The notes under the pieces were generated by a model, which was given only the letters and a program-made list of their open reading frames with translations, was not told the origin of the DNA and ran no database searches. This document shows, in pieces, positions 43,407 through 52,790 of a DNA stretch of 64,000 nucleotides. How positions within the stretch are numbered: the stretch's first letter is position 1; every line of letters begins with the position of its first letter. The DNA is from Bacteroidota bacterium (GTDB lineage: Bacteria; Bacteroidota; Bacteroidia; UKL13-3). The DNA lies in assembly GCA_027484685.1 (NCBI GenBank), contig JAIXSO010000019.1:19013-83012 (forward strand), written 5' to 3'. Position numbers and translations under genes: made by a program.

Positions 43407-43670
43407 TTTTGTATTGTTTAAATTTTTAGATGTGGGTGCAAATAAAGCAGTTTTTATTAAAAAAATAAATTTTTATCTATTTCAGTAATTACTACAGCTC
43501 GTTTTGCGGTTGATTTTTGTTTTTATTATATTGTGTTTTTTTAATATTTTAGTTACAATAATTTGATTTTCAGCACTATTGCTTTTAACACCTTTTGTAT
43601 CAATTTTGTGAATAATATTTATGTTAATTGTAAAATTTACCTTTCTAAAAACAATAAAAATGGTGAATAG

Positions 43671-44315
43671 TTATAGTTTTATTCCATATGCTAAATCGCC
43701 TGCATCGCCCAAACCAGGAACTATATAACTGTTTTCATTTAAATCTTTATCAATAGCTGCTGTAATAATGCTAGCTTTAGGCATAAAACGGTTTACATAA
43801 ACCAAACCTTGCTCACTTGCTATAAGACTTGCAATAATAACCTTAGCAGGAACCCCATGTTTACAAATGGCCTGATAAGCCAAATACATACTTCTGCCTG
43901 TAGCTAACATTGGATCTATCAGTATTACTGTTTTATCTTTTAAATTAGGCGAAGCCATGTATTCAACTACAATTTCAAATTCACCAGGAGCACTGTGTTT
44001 TCTGTATGCCGAAACGAAAGCCGAGTCTGATTGATCAAAAAAATCTAAAAAACCTTCGTGCATAATCAATCCAGCGCGTAAAATACTGCAAACCACAGGT
44101 TGATTATTAATTACATTTACCTCGGTGTCTGCTAATGGAGTTGTAACAGTTTTGGTTTCATAGTTTAATTGCTTACTTACTTCGTAAGCCAGTATTTGAG
44201 CTATTCTAAATAAATTTTTTCTGAACCTAAGCGCATCTTTTTGTACTTCTTTATCTCTGATTTGAGCTAAAAAATGTTGTACAATGGAGTTGTTTTCAGA
44301 AAGATTGATTAACAT
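43671..44315 (-). CDS. upp: Uracil phosphoribosyltransferase
   Basis: 214 residues. The PRPP loop is VILIDPMLATGRS (~132), the substrate Arg is in VCSILRAGLIMHEG, and the C-terminal uracil-binding YIVPGLGDAGDLAYG is complete. It salvages uracil to UMP. It starts 22 bp after the stop of the WD40-protein gene and is probably co-transcribed with it. Confidence 0.95.
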   Translation of the reverse strand: MLINLSENNSIVQHFLAQIRDKEVQKDALRFRKNLFRIAQILAYEVSKQLNYETKTVTTPLADTEVNVINNQPVVCSILRAGLIMHEGFLDFFDQSDSAFVSAYRKHSAPGEFEIVVEYMASPNLKDKTVILIDPMLATGRSMYLAYQAICKHGVPAKVIIASLIASEQGLVYVNRFMPKASIITAAIDKDLNENSYIVPGLGDAGDLAYGIKL

Positions 44316-44337
44316 AAAACTTGTAATTTAAACTCAA

Positions 44338-45528
44338 TTATTTTTTTAATGAAGGCGTTTTGTAAATTCTAACTGAATCTACTTTATTTTTTACCTCAAT
44401 AGCTTTTATATCTACCTTGGATTTCATTAATTGATATTTTATGCTATCTTGTTTAGTTAAAGTTCTAATTTTCATTACACTATCAATAGAATTTTGAAAT
44501 TTATTGACTAGTAACGCGCTGGCTTTATTTTCACTTACAGTGATTGGGTCAACCAAATCGGTAGGGTAAATTCGAACACCATAGTTTGAACTTCCTTTAA
44601 GCATAGGCGCGGCAGCTATTTGGCGATAACGTTTAAAAAATACTAAATCGCGTGTGTTAAATCCTTGTGGAGTAATGCTTTCAATTAATTTTCCGGTTTC
44701 CACTTCCCAAATTTTTATGCTTCCATCATTACAACCAGTTGCACAGTATTTGCTATCGAAACTAAAAGCCACTGCTGTAACTTTCCAGCAATCAACGGCT
44801 AATTTACGCAACTCTTTACCAGTCTTTAAATCCCAAATTCTAGCGCTTTTGTCATTACTACCAGTTAATAAATACATCTGGTTAGGGCTAATTTCTAATG
44901 CATTAATAGCATCAGTATGACCCACAAATGTGCGTTGAGTTTGTCCATTTGCAGCATTTATTACCTTTACAAAAGGTTCTTGACCAGCTACAAAAAGTGT
45001 TCTAGGGTCGTTGCTCATAGCAATGGCATTAATAGCCAAACCATTATTTAATTCTCTTAATTTTTTTTGTGTTTCTAAACTCCAAATAATAATACGGCCT
45101 GCATCATCGCCACTAAAAACAACTTTACCACTGTTATCAAATATTACTGCATTGATGTTTGAAGTATGACCATCAGCCGCTACTAACATTTTGGTTTTCT
45201 TAAATGTACTATCGTACACATTTACCACAAAATCGTTTGAAGCACTAACCAATAAGTTACCTTGCTTATTAAATTTTAAAGCATTTATTTGCGCTCTGTG
45301 TGCATTTGGAATGGTTTTTATTAACTTAAAAGTGGTATCGCCACTGTAAATATTTATTGAATTATCCCAACCTGCCGATGCCAAAACATTGAACTTTAAT
45401 GAAAAAGCCAATGCATTTAAATCGTTATTATGGCCGGGCAGAATAAATTGAGGTTCTGTTAATTGCTTTTGTGCAAAAGCATTTTGAAAAACTAGTGTAC
45501 TTAGTAGAATAAAAATTATTTTTTTCAT
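44338..45528 (-). CDS. Exported WD40-repeat protein
   Basis: 396 residues with a signal peptide (MKKIIFILLSTLVFQNAFAQ). At least six WD40 units are visible, ending in motifs such as SAGWDNSINIYSGD, SGDDAGRIIIWSLE, TGSNDKSARIWDLKTGK and TGCNDGSIKIWEVETGK. The C-terminal ~70 residues are charged and outside the propeller. It should be a periplasmic or surface scaffold. The partner is unknown. Confidence 0.85.
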   Translation of the reverse strand: MKKIIFILLSTLVFQNAFAQKQLTEPQFILPGHNNDLNALAFSLKFNVLASAGWDNSINIYSGDTTFKLIKTIPNAHRAQINALKFNKQGNLLVSASNDFVVNVYDSTFKKTKMLVAADGHTSNINAVIFDNSGKVVFSGDDAGRIIIWSLETQKKLRELNNGLAINAIAMSNDPRTLFVAGQEPFVKVINAANGQTQRTFVGHTDAINALEISPNQMYLLTGSNDKSARIWDLKTGKELRKLAVDCWKVTAVAFSFDSKYCATGCNDGSIKIWEVETGKLIESITPQGFNTRDLVFFKRYRQIAAAPMLKGSSNYGVRIYPTDLVDPITVSENKASALLVNKFQNSIDSVMKIRTLTKQDSIKYQLMKSKVDIKAIEVKNKVDSVRIYKTPSLKK

Positions 45529-45606
45529 AAATAACCTAATGGTAATTGTCGCAATTTAATAATAATGCTACAAATTAAACTATTTTATTAATAAATAGCT
45601 AAATGA

Positions 45607-46260
45607 TTATACAACTTGCCCTTTTTGCCACTTAGGATACGATTTGCAAAACTGAGTCAGTTTACACTCATCACATTTTGGCGATCTTGCAGTGCAAGTG
45701 TATCTTCCATGCAAAATTAACCAATGGTGAGCCACAGCCACAAATTCTTCTGGTATATATTTAATTAATTCTTTTTCTGTTTGAAGTGGTGTTTTTGAAT
45801 TGGTAGTTAAACCGAGGCGATTACTCACTCTAAAAACGTGTGTATCAACAGCCATGCTTGGTTGGTTATAAACCACTGAAGTAATTACATTAGCGGTTTT
45901 ACGGCCTACTCCCGGCAGTTTTGTAAGAGTTTCTGTTGTTTCTGGCACTTTTCCGTTAAAATCATTTACCAACATTTGCGCCATTCCAATTAAGTGTTTG
46001 CTTTTATTACTTGGGTAACTAACTGATTTTACATAATGAAAAACTTCATCAAACTCAGCTTCGGCTAATTTTTGTGGCGTTGGAAAAGCTTTAAACAATG
46101 CTGGTGTAATCATATTTATACGTTTATCGGTGCATTGGGCGGAAAGTATAACTGCTATTAAAAGTTGAAAAGGATTTTCATAATGTAGTTCAGTTTCTGC
46201 AATTGGCTGATTAGTTTTAAAATAGTTTATAATTTGCTCAAATCGTTCTTGCTTTCTCAT
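45607..46260 (-). CDS. nth: Endonuclease III
   Basis: 217 residues from the ATG at 46260 (MRKQERFEQIINYF). The helix-hairpin-helix with catalytic Lys is TKLPGVGRKTANVI (~115), the catalytic Asp is in MAVDTHVFRVSNRLG (~138), and the iron-sulfur cluster is C-x6-C-x2-C-x5-C in CTARSPKCDECKLTQFC. It removes oxidised pyrimidines. A 17-residue upstream extension in the frame is not conserved and is dropped. Confidence 0.95.
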   Translation of the reverse strand: MRKQERFEQIINYFKTNQPIAETELHYENPFQLLIAVILSAQCTDKRINMITPALFKAFPTPQKLAEAEFDEVFHYVKSVSYPSNKSKHLIGMAQMLVNDFNGKVPETTETLTKLPGVGRKTANVITSVVYNQPSMAVDTHVFRVSNRLGLTTNSKTPLQTEKELIKYIPEEFVAVAHHWLILHGRYTCTARSPKCDECKLTQFCKSYPKWQKGQVV

Positions 46261-46351
46261 AAAATAGGTTTGTTTTATTTCTACAATATTATGCTCAAAA
46301 TGTTTAAACAATAATTGTATTGATTATTATTGCTCCAAAATAAATAAAAAC

Positions 46352-46876
46352 ATGAAACTATTTTCAACCATTGCCTTTATTTTGGTATTTAATGTTATTG
46401 GCTTTTCGCAAAACAACGAAGATTCGTTAATGAATGCTTTTACGCCTGAAAAAAAATCAGCCAAAATATTTACCCAAAAAGCCATTCAATTTAACTCAAA
46501 TGATAGCATTAATCCTGATTATGAATTAAAAGCTGGTAATAAACTATTATTTGAATATGAGTTTAGGAGCAAAGAATACCTACAAATAGCCGATGATGAA
46601 ATAGTAGAAAGGTTAATTTTTACCATTAACCCAAAAGTAAAAAGGTTTTACTTTAAATCATCTAACTTAAAAAATATACCTATATTATATACTCAAAGTT
46701 GTTTTTGCCGCGATGCTGGAACTTATAAAATAAAAAACGGAACATTTATAGGCACTAAAGTTAACAGAACTACATGGAAAGTAAAAATTAAATTTAGTTA
46801 TATCGCTCGTAACTCTAATTTAGTGGTAAAAAAAGCATACACTTTAACTTATAAAATAGCTAAAAATAATGACTGA
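46352..46876 (+). CDS. Hypothetical exported protein
   Basis: 174 residues with a signal peptide (MKLFSTIAFILVFNVIGFSQ), then a beta-rich domain with two close Cys (SCFCRD, ~115) that could form a disulfide or bind metal. No family recognised. It overlaps the next gene by 8 bp and heads a three-gene operon. Confidence 0.75.
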   Translation: MKLFSTIAFILVFNVIGFSQNNEDSLMNAFTPEKKSAKIFTQKAIQFNSNDSINPDYELKAGNKLLFEYEFRSKEYLQIADDEIVERLIFTINPKVKRFYFKSSNLKNIPILYTQSCFCRDAGTYKIKNGTFIGTKVNRTTWKVKIKFSYIARNSNLVVKKAYTLTYKIAKNND

Positions 46877-47351
46877 TATTTTTGAAATAAAACCTGCTAC
46901 CAAAAATGATGCAGGAATCATTTTAGAATTAATAAAAGATATAGCCGAATACGAAAAATTATCGGACCAAGTAGAAGCGACCGAAGAAAGTATTGTAAAA
47001 TATTTATTCGAAGAAAAAGCTTTTGCCGAATGTTTGATTGGTTTTGAAAACCATGTTCCAATTGGCTTTGCTTTATTTTTTCATAACTACAGTACCTTTG
47101 TAAGCAAACCCGGTATTTACTTAGAAGATTTATTTGTTAAAGAAAAATACAGAGGAAAAGGTTATGGTAAAAAACTATTGTTAAATCTTGTAAAAATAGC
47201 GCATGAGCGCAACTGCGGAAGAGTAGAATGGAGTGTATTGAACTGGAATAAACCTGCCATAGATTTTTATGAAAGCTTGGGTGCTACACCCATGAAAGAA
47301 TGGACAGTTTACCGATTAAACCAAGAAGCAATAAATAAATTAGTATTATAA
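46869..47351 (+). CDS. GNAT N-acetyltransferase, diamine acetyltransferase-like
   Basis: 160 residues. YLEDLFVKEKYRGKGYGKKLL (~85) contains the RGKGYG acetyl-CoA loop, and VEWSVLNWNKPAIDFYESLGA is the motif B of the spermidine/spermine acetyltransferase-like group. It overlaps the upstream gene and is followed directly by rnhA. The substrate is only a guess (polyamine or thialysine). Confidence 0.85.
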   Translation: MTDIFEIKPATKNDAGIILELIKDIAEYEKLSDQVEATEESIVKYLFEEKAFAECLIGFENHVPIGFALFFHNYSTFVSKPGIYLEDLFVKEKYRGKGYGKKLLLNLVKIAHERNCGRVEWSVLNWNKPAIDFYESLGATPMKEWTVYRLNQEAINKLVL

Positions 47352-47831
47352 ATGATTGTAAATATATATACCGATGGTTCGGCAAGAGGAAACCCCGGAA
47401 ATGGTGGTTATGGAATAGTATTAACCAGCGGACAATTTAGAAAAGAACTTTCAGCCGGCTACCGATTAACTACTAATAACCGAATGGAGTTATTGGCGGT
47501 TATTGTAGCATTGCAACAGCTAAAAAAACCTAATACACAAGTTAATATTTATACCGACAGTAAATATGTTTGCGATGCCATTGAAAAAAAATGGGTTTTT
47601 GGATGGAAACAAAAAAACTTTGCCGGTAAAAAAAATGGTGATTTATGGAATGAATTTTTAAAAATTTATGCCCAACACCAAGTAAAAATGCATTGGGTAA
47701 AAGGCCATGCTGGACATCCTGGTAATGAACGTTGCGATCAATTAGCCACAGCAGCTGCCGATGATAGAGCTAACCTAATGATTGACCATGTGTATGAACA
47801 AGAACAAAAAGCCGAAAAAGGTTTAGTTTAA
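47352..47831 (+). CDS. rnhA: Ribonuclease HI
   Basis: 159 residues. The four acidic catalytic residues are in NIYTDGSARGNPGNGGYG (Asp), NRMELLAV (Glu), IYTDSKYV (Asp) and GNERCDQLA (Asp); the flexible-loop His is in KGHAGHPGN. It cuts RNA in RNA-DNA hybrids. The start directly follows the stop of the GNAT gene (TAA-ATG). Confidence 0.96.
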   Translation: MIVNIYTDGSARGNPGNGGYGIVLTSGQFRKELSAGYRLTTNNRMELLAVIVALQQLKKPNTQVNIYTDSKYVCDAIEKKWVFGWKQKNFAGKKNGDLWNEFLKIYAQHQVKMHWVKGHAGHPGNERCDQLATAAADDRANLMIDHVYEQEQKAEKGLV

Positions 47832-47847
47832 AAGTTCTATTAAACAT

Positions 47848-47885
47848 AAAAAAGCCTTCATTACTACTTGTAATAAAGGCTTTTT
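47848..47885. terminator. Bidirectional terminator between rnhA and the RND operon
   Basis: AAAAAGCCTTcATTAC/GTAATaAAGGCTTTTT, 17 bp after rnhA and 4 bp after the end of the convergent small membrane gene. Suits both transcripts. Confidence 0.85.
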
Positions 47886-47889
47886 AGTT

Positions 47890-48075
47890 TTAGTTTTTAA
47901 CTTTTAATTTAGTCAATATATCATCCATTAAACACCATTTGGTTATAGATGATTGAAGCAAGTTAGCCCCAACAAATAAGGTAAACCACAACCAATTTTG
48001 ATTAACAAAAATTGAAAGTAATACACTTATTATTATAAAGCTACCTGCTATTGCTGTTATTATTTTGCTTTTCAT
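47890..48075 (-). CDS. Small DUF2892-family inner membrane protein
   Basis: 61 residues with two membrane helices (IAGSFIIISVLLSIFV and WLWFTLFVGANLLQSS). The end TKWCLMDDILTKLKV is typical of the DUF2892/YgaP-type membrane domain with its single Cys. It is the last gene of the RND efflux operon and lies 11 bp from the gene before it. Its role there is unknown. Confidence 0.8.
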   Translation of the reverse strand: MKSKIITAIAGSFIIISVLLSIFVNQNWLWFTLFVGANLLQSSITKWCLMDDILTKLKVKN

Positions 48076-48086
48076 TTTCTTAGTAT

Positions 48087-48392
48087 TTAGTTAAATTTTT
48101 CAATGTTAAGAACCGCAACATGTATATGCGAAAGGGTTTCTTGTTGGTTATTAAAAACATTTACGGCATCGCAAACAGATTCTACATTTTCAGTTGGAAC
48201 AAATGCATAAAATAGTATTGACTCGTTTTCATTCATTTCAGTTCCAAACCAATTAGTAGCTAAAGCATCTTGCATAGCGTTTCTATAGCCAACTACATTG
48301 CTGTAAGAATATGTTTTTACTTGTGCTTGCTTTAAAATTTGTTTTACTTCTATACCAAACTCGGCTACCGAAGTTATAATTAATAGTTTCAT
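48087..48392 (-). CDS. Small cytosolic PII-like protein of the RND operon
   Basis: 101 residues with a ferredoxin-like pattern: KLLIITSVAEFGIEVKQIL, a central loop with NWFGTEMNENESILFYAFV, and HIHVAVLNIEKF. This resembles the PII-like or DUF3240-type proteins often next to metal or drug RND pumps. It starts 5 bp after the pump gene stop. A regulatory or metal-sensing role is inferred only from position and fold pattern. Confidence 0.6.
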   Translation of the reverse strand: MKLLIITSVAEFGIEVKQILKQAQVKTYSYSNVVGYRNAMQDALATNWFGTEMNENESILFYAFVPTENVESVCDAVNVFNNQQETLSHIHVAVLNIEKFN

Positions 48393-48397
48393 AGTGT

Positions 48398-51300
48398 TTA
48401 GTTGCTTGGTTTGTTATTACTTTCAATTGTTGGTTTTTCCCATTTTTTTCTTTCGGTTACATAATAAATAATTGGTACTACCAAAAGAGTTAAAATGGTT
48501 GAAACAATGGCTCCAAAAACCAAGGAAATGGCTAAACCTTGAAAAATAGGATCGAATAAAATTATAGATGCGCCAATAACTACCGCTCCCGTTGTTAATA
48601 AAATTGGTGTTGTTCTGACTGCACCTGCTTCAATAATGGCTTGCTTTAAAGCCACTCCTTCGTGTAACCTAATTTCAATAAAATCAATTAGTAAAACGGA
48701 GTTTCGAACCATTACTCCGGCTAAAGCAATCATTCCAATAAATGAAGTAGCTGTAAAAAATGCGCCCAAAGCCCAATGTCCAAATACAATTCCAATTAAT
48801 GAAAGCGGAATTGCCATCATCATTACCATTGGAGTTTTAAAATTTTGAAACCAACCAACTATTAGCATGTATATAATTACTATAACTATTAAAAATGCAG
48901 CTCCTAAATCTCTAAATACTTCTAAAGTAATTTGCCATTCACCATCCCACTTTACTGTAAAATCGCTTTCATCTGTTGGTTGTTCCATATAAAGTTCATT
49001 TACTTTATAGCCTTTTGGCAATTGCATTTTTTGTAATTTTTCGTTCATTCCTAATATGGCATATACCGGACTTTCTAAAGCTCCAGCCATATCGGCTGTT
49101 ACATAAACCACACGTTTTTGGTCTTTTCGGTAAATGGTTTTTTGAAGCGAATCATTAACAATTTTCACTAAATCGCTTATAGGAACTACATTACCCCTAC
49201 TTCCTTTTATTTTTATATTTCCAATGTCTTGTAAACTTGTTTTATCTTTATCCTCAAGCGATAAAACAATACCAACACTGTTATTTGAGTTTTCATCATA
49301 TAAATTAGAAATAGGATATTCTTTTAAAAGATAAGTTAAGTTTCCAACTACTTGCTGCGGAGCAATTCCATTTAACATGGCTTTTTCTTTATCAATTTCT
49401 AGCTTATATTCTGTTTGATTATCTTCTGTCATCCAATCTACATCTACTATATCGCTAGTGGTTTCTAAAATGGTTTTTACTTGATTAGCTACTTTAATTT
49501 GCTCTTTATAATCAGGACCATAAATTTCGGCAACTAAAGTTGAAAGAACCGGTGGACCGGGCGGAACTTCAATAATTTTCACATTAGCACCATATTTTTT
49601 GGCTATTTTTTGAATCATTGGCCTCACCTCTTTGGCTATATGATGGCTTTGTAAATCGCGTTCTTCTTTATGTAATAAATTTACCTGAATATCGGCCATA
49701 TTACTTCCACCACGTAAATCGTAATGACGAACCAAACCATTAAAGGTAATTGGTGCTGAAGCTCCTATATAATTTTGATAATTAACTACTTCTGGAACAG
49801 TTGAAAGGTATTGAGCTATTTCTTTGGTTACAGCAGCAGTTCTTTCTAAAGTGGTTCCTTCGGGCATATCAATTACCACTTGAAACTCATTTTTATTATC
49901 GAAAGGCAACATTTTAACCACTACCGATTTGTTGAAAAACATCAATACAGAACCAATTAGAAGTACTACAGTTCCGCCTACTAACAGTCTTCTTTTTTTG
50001 CTGCTTTCAAGCAATGGTCTTTCTAGTTTATTGTAAACCTTATATATCCAATTGGTTTCTAAGCCTTGCTCTTCTTTGTGTTTTTGTTCTTCTTTTTCTT
50101 GTAATAAATGATAACCTAAATATGGCGTTACCGTTAGTGCCACAAAAAGCGAAAGCAACATAGCTATAGATGCGCCAATAGGCATTGGGCTCATATATGG
50201 ACCCATCATTCCTGAAACAAAAGCCATAGGTAAAATAGCCGCTATTACTGTAAATGTGGCCAAAATGGTAGGATTACCTACTTCATTAATGGCATAAATA
50301 GCTGCTTGTTTAAATGGCAATCGTTTCATTTTAAAATGTCGATGCATATTTTCGGCTATTATAATACTATCATCAACCACAATTCCAACCACAAATACCA
50401 AAGCAAAAAGTGTAATTCTATTTAAGGTATAACCTAATAAATAATAAGCAAATAATGTTAAAGCAAAAGTTAATGGCACCGAAAAGAAAACCACTAAACC
50501 ACCTCGCCAACCCATGGCTAATATCACTAAAAACGTTACCGCAATTATGGCTATTCCTAAATGTAGTAATAACTCCCCTACTTTATCCGAAGCAGTTTCA
50601 CCATAATTACGCGTAACTTCTACATGTACATCATTGGTAATAATTGTTTTCTTTAAATGTGCTACCTTTTCTAAAATTTTTTCAGAAATTTTCATTGCGT
50701 CAGCACCTTTAACCTTACCAATAGAAATAGTTACTGCAGGATATTCAGAGTTAGCCGTTTTAAACTTTTCGTTAGCTTTTCCATATCCAAACGAAACATA
50801 GCTGCTATTGGTAGCCGGCCCATCTTCAATGGTAGCAACTTGTTTTAAATAAATAGGTAAATTTGCATTAACACCCACTACTAAATTTTCAATATCTTCA
50901 ACTGTTTTTAAAAATTTACCTGTAGTTATCAAATATTCTTTATCGTTATTTACTATACTACCCGACTGAGAACTGCCATTATTAGCTTGTATCATTTGCA
51001 TAATACTTAAGGCATCTATACCATTTTCAGCTAATTTATCTTTGTCTAATATTACTTTTAGTTGGCGGCTTCGTCCTCCAATTTCTTTTGTAATGGCTAC
51101 ATCTTTTATTTTTTCAATTTCTGAGGTTACTTCCTCGGCTATTTGTTTTATTTCAAAATCGTTTAATTTTTCACTCCAAAGTGTTAACCCTAGCATAGGC
51201 ACATCGTCAATAGAGCGGGTTTTAACAACTGGCTTATAAATTCCAGCTTGAAACATGTTTTCGTGTTTTGCTAATTCATCATATAATTTTACATACGAAC

Positions 51301-51622
51301 GCTCCACATCTTGACCAACATAAAACTGAACAATTAGCATGGCTTGACCATTCATAGCCATACTGTGTACATGTTCCACACCTTTTATATTCGAAATAAC
51401 TTTTTCTAATGGTTTAACTACTCTGTTTTCAACCTCAGTTGGATTTGCTCCTGGATAACCTACCATTACATCGGCCATTGGAACATTAATTTGCGGTTCT
51501 TCTTCGCGCGGAATTAAAAACGAACTATATATGCCTATTACCATCAACCCAACCATTAACAAAATAGTTAACTTTGAATTGATAAAAAAATGGGCAATTT
51601 TACCTGAAATACCTTCTTGCAT
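48398..51622 (-). CDS. RND efflux pump permease (AcrB/CusA superfamily)
   Basis: 1074 residues, full length. Two sets of membrane helices with large periplasmic loops; the proton-relay region in helix 4 has VVGIVVDDSIIIAENMHRHF (~415). EEEPQINVPMADVMVGYPG (~36) and PREEEP point to the group that includes metal and lipid or drug pumps in Bacteroidota. It exports substrates through the TolC channel with the adaptor encoded upstream. The substrate is not evident. Confidence 0.93.
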   Translation of the reverse strand: MQEGISGKIAHFFINSKLTILLMVGLMVIGIYSSFLIPREEEPQINVPMADVMVGYPGANPTEVENRVVKPLEKVISNIKGVEHVHSMAMNGQAMLIVQFYVGQDVERSYVKLYDELAKHENMFQAGIYKPVVKTRSIDDVPMLGLTLWSEKLNDFEIKQIAEEVTSEIEKIKDVAITKEIGGRSRQLKVILDKDKLAENGIDALSIMQMIQANNGSSQSGSIVNNDKEYLITTGKFLKTVEDIENLVVGVNANLPIYLKQVATIEDGPATNSSYVSFGYGKANEKFKTANSEYPAVTISIGKVKGADAMKISEKILEKVAHLKKTIITNDVHVEVTRNYGETASDKVGELLLHLGIAIIAVTFLVILAMGWRGGLVVFFSVPLTFALTLFAYYLLGYTLNRITLFALVFVVGIVVDDSIIIAENMHRHFKMKRLPFKQAAIYAINEVGNPTILATFTVIAAILPMAFVSGMMGPYMSPMPIGASIAMLLSLFVALTVTPYLGYHLLQEKEEQKHKEEQGLETNWIYKVYNKLERPLLESSKKRRLLVGGTVVLLIGSVLMFFNKSVVVKMLPFDNKNEFQVVIDMPEGTTLERTAAVTKEIAQYLSTVPEVVNYQNYIGASAPITFNGLVRHYDLRGGSNMADIQVNLLHKEERDLQSHHIAKEVRPMIQKIAKKYGANVKIIEVPPGPPVLSTLVAEIYGPDYKEQIKVANQVKTILETTSDIVDVDWMTEDNQTEYKLEIDKEKAMLNGIAPQQVVGNLTYLLKEYPISNLYDENSNNSVGIVLSLEDKDKTSLQDIGNIKIKGSRGNVVPISDLVKIVNDSLQKTIYRKDQKRVVYVTADMAGALESPVYAILGMNEKLQKMQLPKGYKVNELYMEQPTDESDFTVKWDGEWQITLEVFRDLGAAFLIVIVIIYMLIVGWFQNFKTPMVMMMAIPLSLIGIVFGHWALGAFFTATSFIGMIALAGVMVRNSVLLIDFIEIRLHEGVALKQAIIEAGAVRTTPILLTTGAVVIGASIILFDPIFQGLAISLVFGAIVSTILTLLVVPIIYYVTERKKWEKPTIESNNKPSN

Positions 51623-51664
51623 TTTATTTTTTGATTATCTTATTTTTGAACTTATTGATGTAAT

Positions 51665-52753
51665 TTATTTCACACTAACTTTAGCACCATTGTATAATTT
51701 ACCTTCGCTTGAAATAATGTATTGTTCATTAGCTGCCAAACCCGACAATATTTCTACCTGATTATCGTAAATCTTACCTGTTCTAACCCATCTTAAAATG
51801 GCTATTCCATCATTACCGATTGTATAAATACCTGTTAACTGTCCTTGTTTTACCAATGCACTTAAAGGGACTAAAATTTTGTTTATTAGCTCGTTACTTT
51901 CAGTTTTTGCAGTGGTTTTAAATAATACATTTACAAACATGCCCGATAAAACTTTATTGCTTGGATTTACCAATCCAATTTTTACCAAATATTGTCCACC
52001 AGTATTTTTAGCCGAAGCACTTACTTCTACCACTTTACCCAATACCGTTTGATTAATTGATTTAACCAAAACAGAAACAGACATTCCATTTTCAATATTG
52101 GTAATATCGGTTTCAGAAACCATGGCTGTAACTTGTAAATGAGCCTCGCCTTCCAAACTTACCAAAGGCATTCCGGGATTTGCCATATCGCCTTCTTTAA
52201 CAAAAGTGTTAGTAATTACCCCAGCAAAAGGAGCTGAAATAGACGTATAATTAAACTGAGCCATAACCTCATTACGCATTTGTTTGGCAGCCTCAAGACC
52301 TGCTTTTGCCATTTCATACCTTGTGGTCATATCATCTAATTCCTTTTGCGATGCACTTTGTTGGTTAAATAAAGCTACAAAACGCTCATAATCTTTTTTA
52401 GCATTGTTATAACCCGCAGTGGCTTGTTGAATGGCTGCTTCTACTTGGGCTTTTTTAGCTTGTAAGTCAGTATTATTTATAGTTACTAATTGTTGACCTG
52501 CACTTACCTTTTGTCCAACTTTTACATTCAATTTGGTAACATAACCCATCATTCGGGTGCTTATGTTTGCACTATTTTCGGCTTCTATTTTTCCGCTTGC
52601 GGCTATAGCTTTTCCACTATTATTATTAGCGGAGGTGCTAGTTTTAACTACTATAGCAGCTTCATTATTTTCAATTACTTTTTTATCGTTGCTGCAAGCA
52701 CTCATGCCTAATAAGGCTACTAAAACAAATACTACTTTATTTATATTTTTCAT
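51665..52753 (-). CDS. RND efflux periplasmic adaptor, lipoprotein
   Basis: 362 residues from the ATG at 52753 (MKNINKVVFVLVALLGMSAC, lipobox GMSAC); the 11 residues before it are dropped. The lipoyl halves are in GKIEAENSANISTRMMGYVTKLNVKVGQKVSAGQ, with an alpha-helical hairpin (~100-165) and a second lipoyl part TSISAPFAGVITNTFVKEGD. Membrane-fusion protein of the pump. Confidence 0.93.
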   Translation of the reverse strand: MKNINKVVFVLVALLGMSACSNDKKVIENNEAAIVVKTSTSANNNSGKAIAASGKIEAENSANISTRMMGYVTKLNVKVGQKVSAGQQLVTINNTDLQAKKAQVEAAIQQATAGYNNAKKDYERFVALFNQQSASQKELDDMTTRYEMAKAGLEAAKQMRNEVMAQFNYTSISAPFAGVITNTFVKEGDMANPGMPLVSLEGEAHLQVTAMVSETDITNIENGMSVSVLVKSINQTVLGKVVEVSASAKNTGGQYLVKIGLVNPSNKVLSGMFVNVLFKTTAKTESNELINKILVPLSALVKQGQLTGIYTIGNDGIAILRWVRTGKIYDNQVEILSGLAANEQYIISSEGKLYNGAKVSVK

Positions 52754-52790
52754 TTTATTATTTCTAAATTTAAATTGATTATTCAATACT

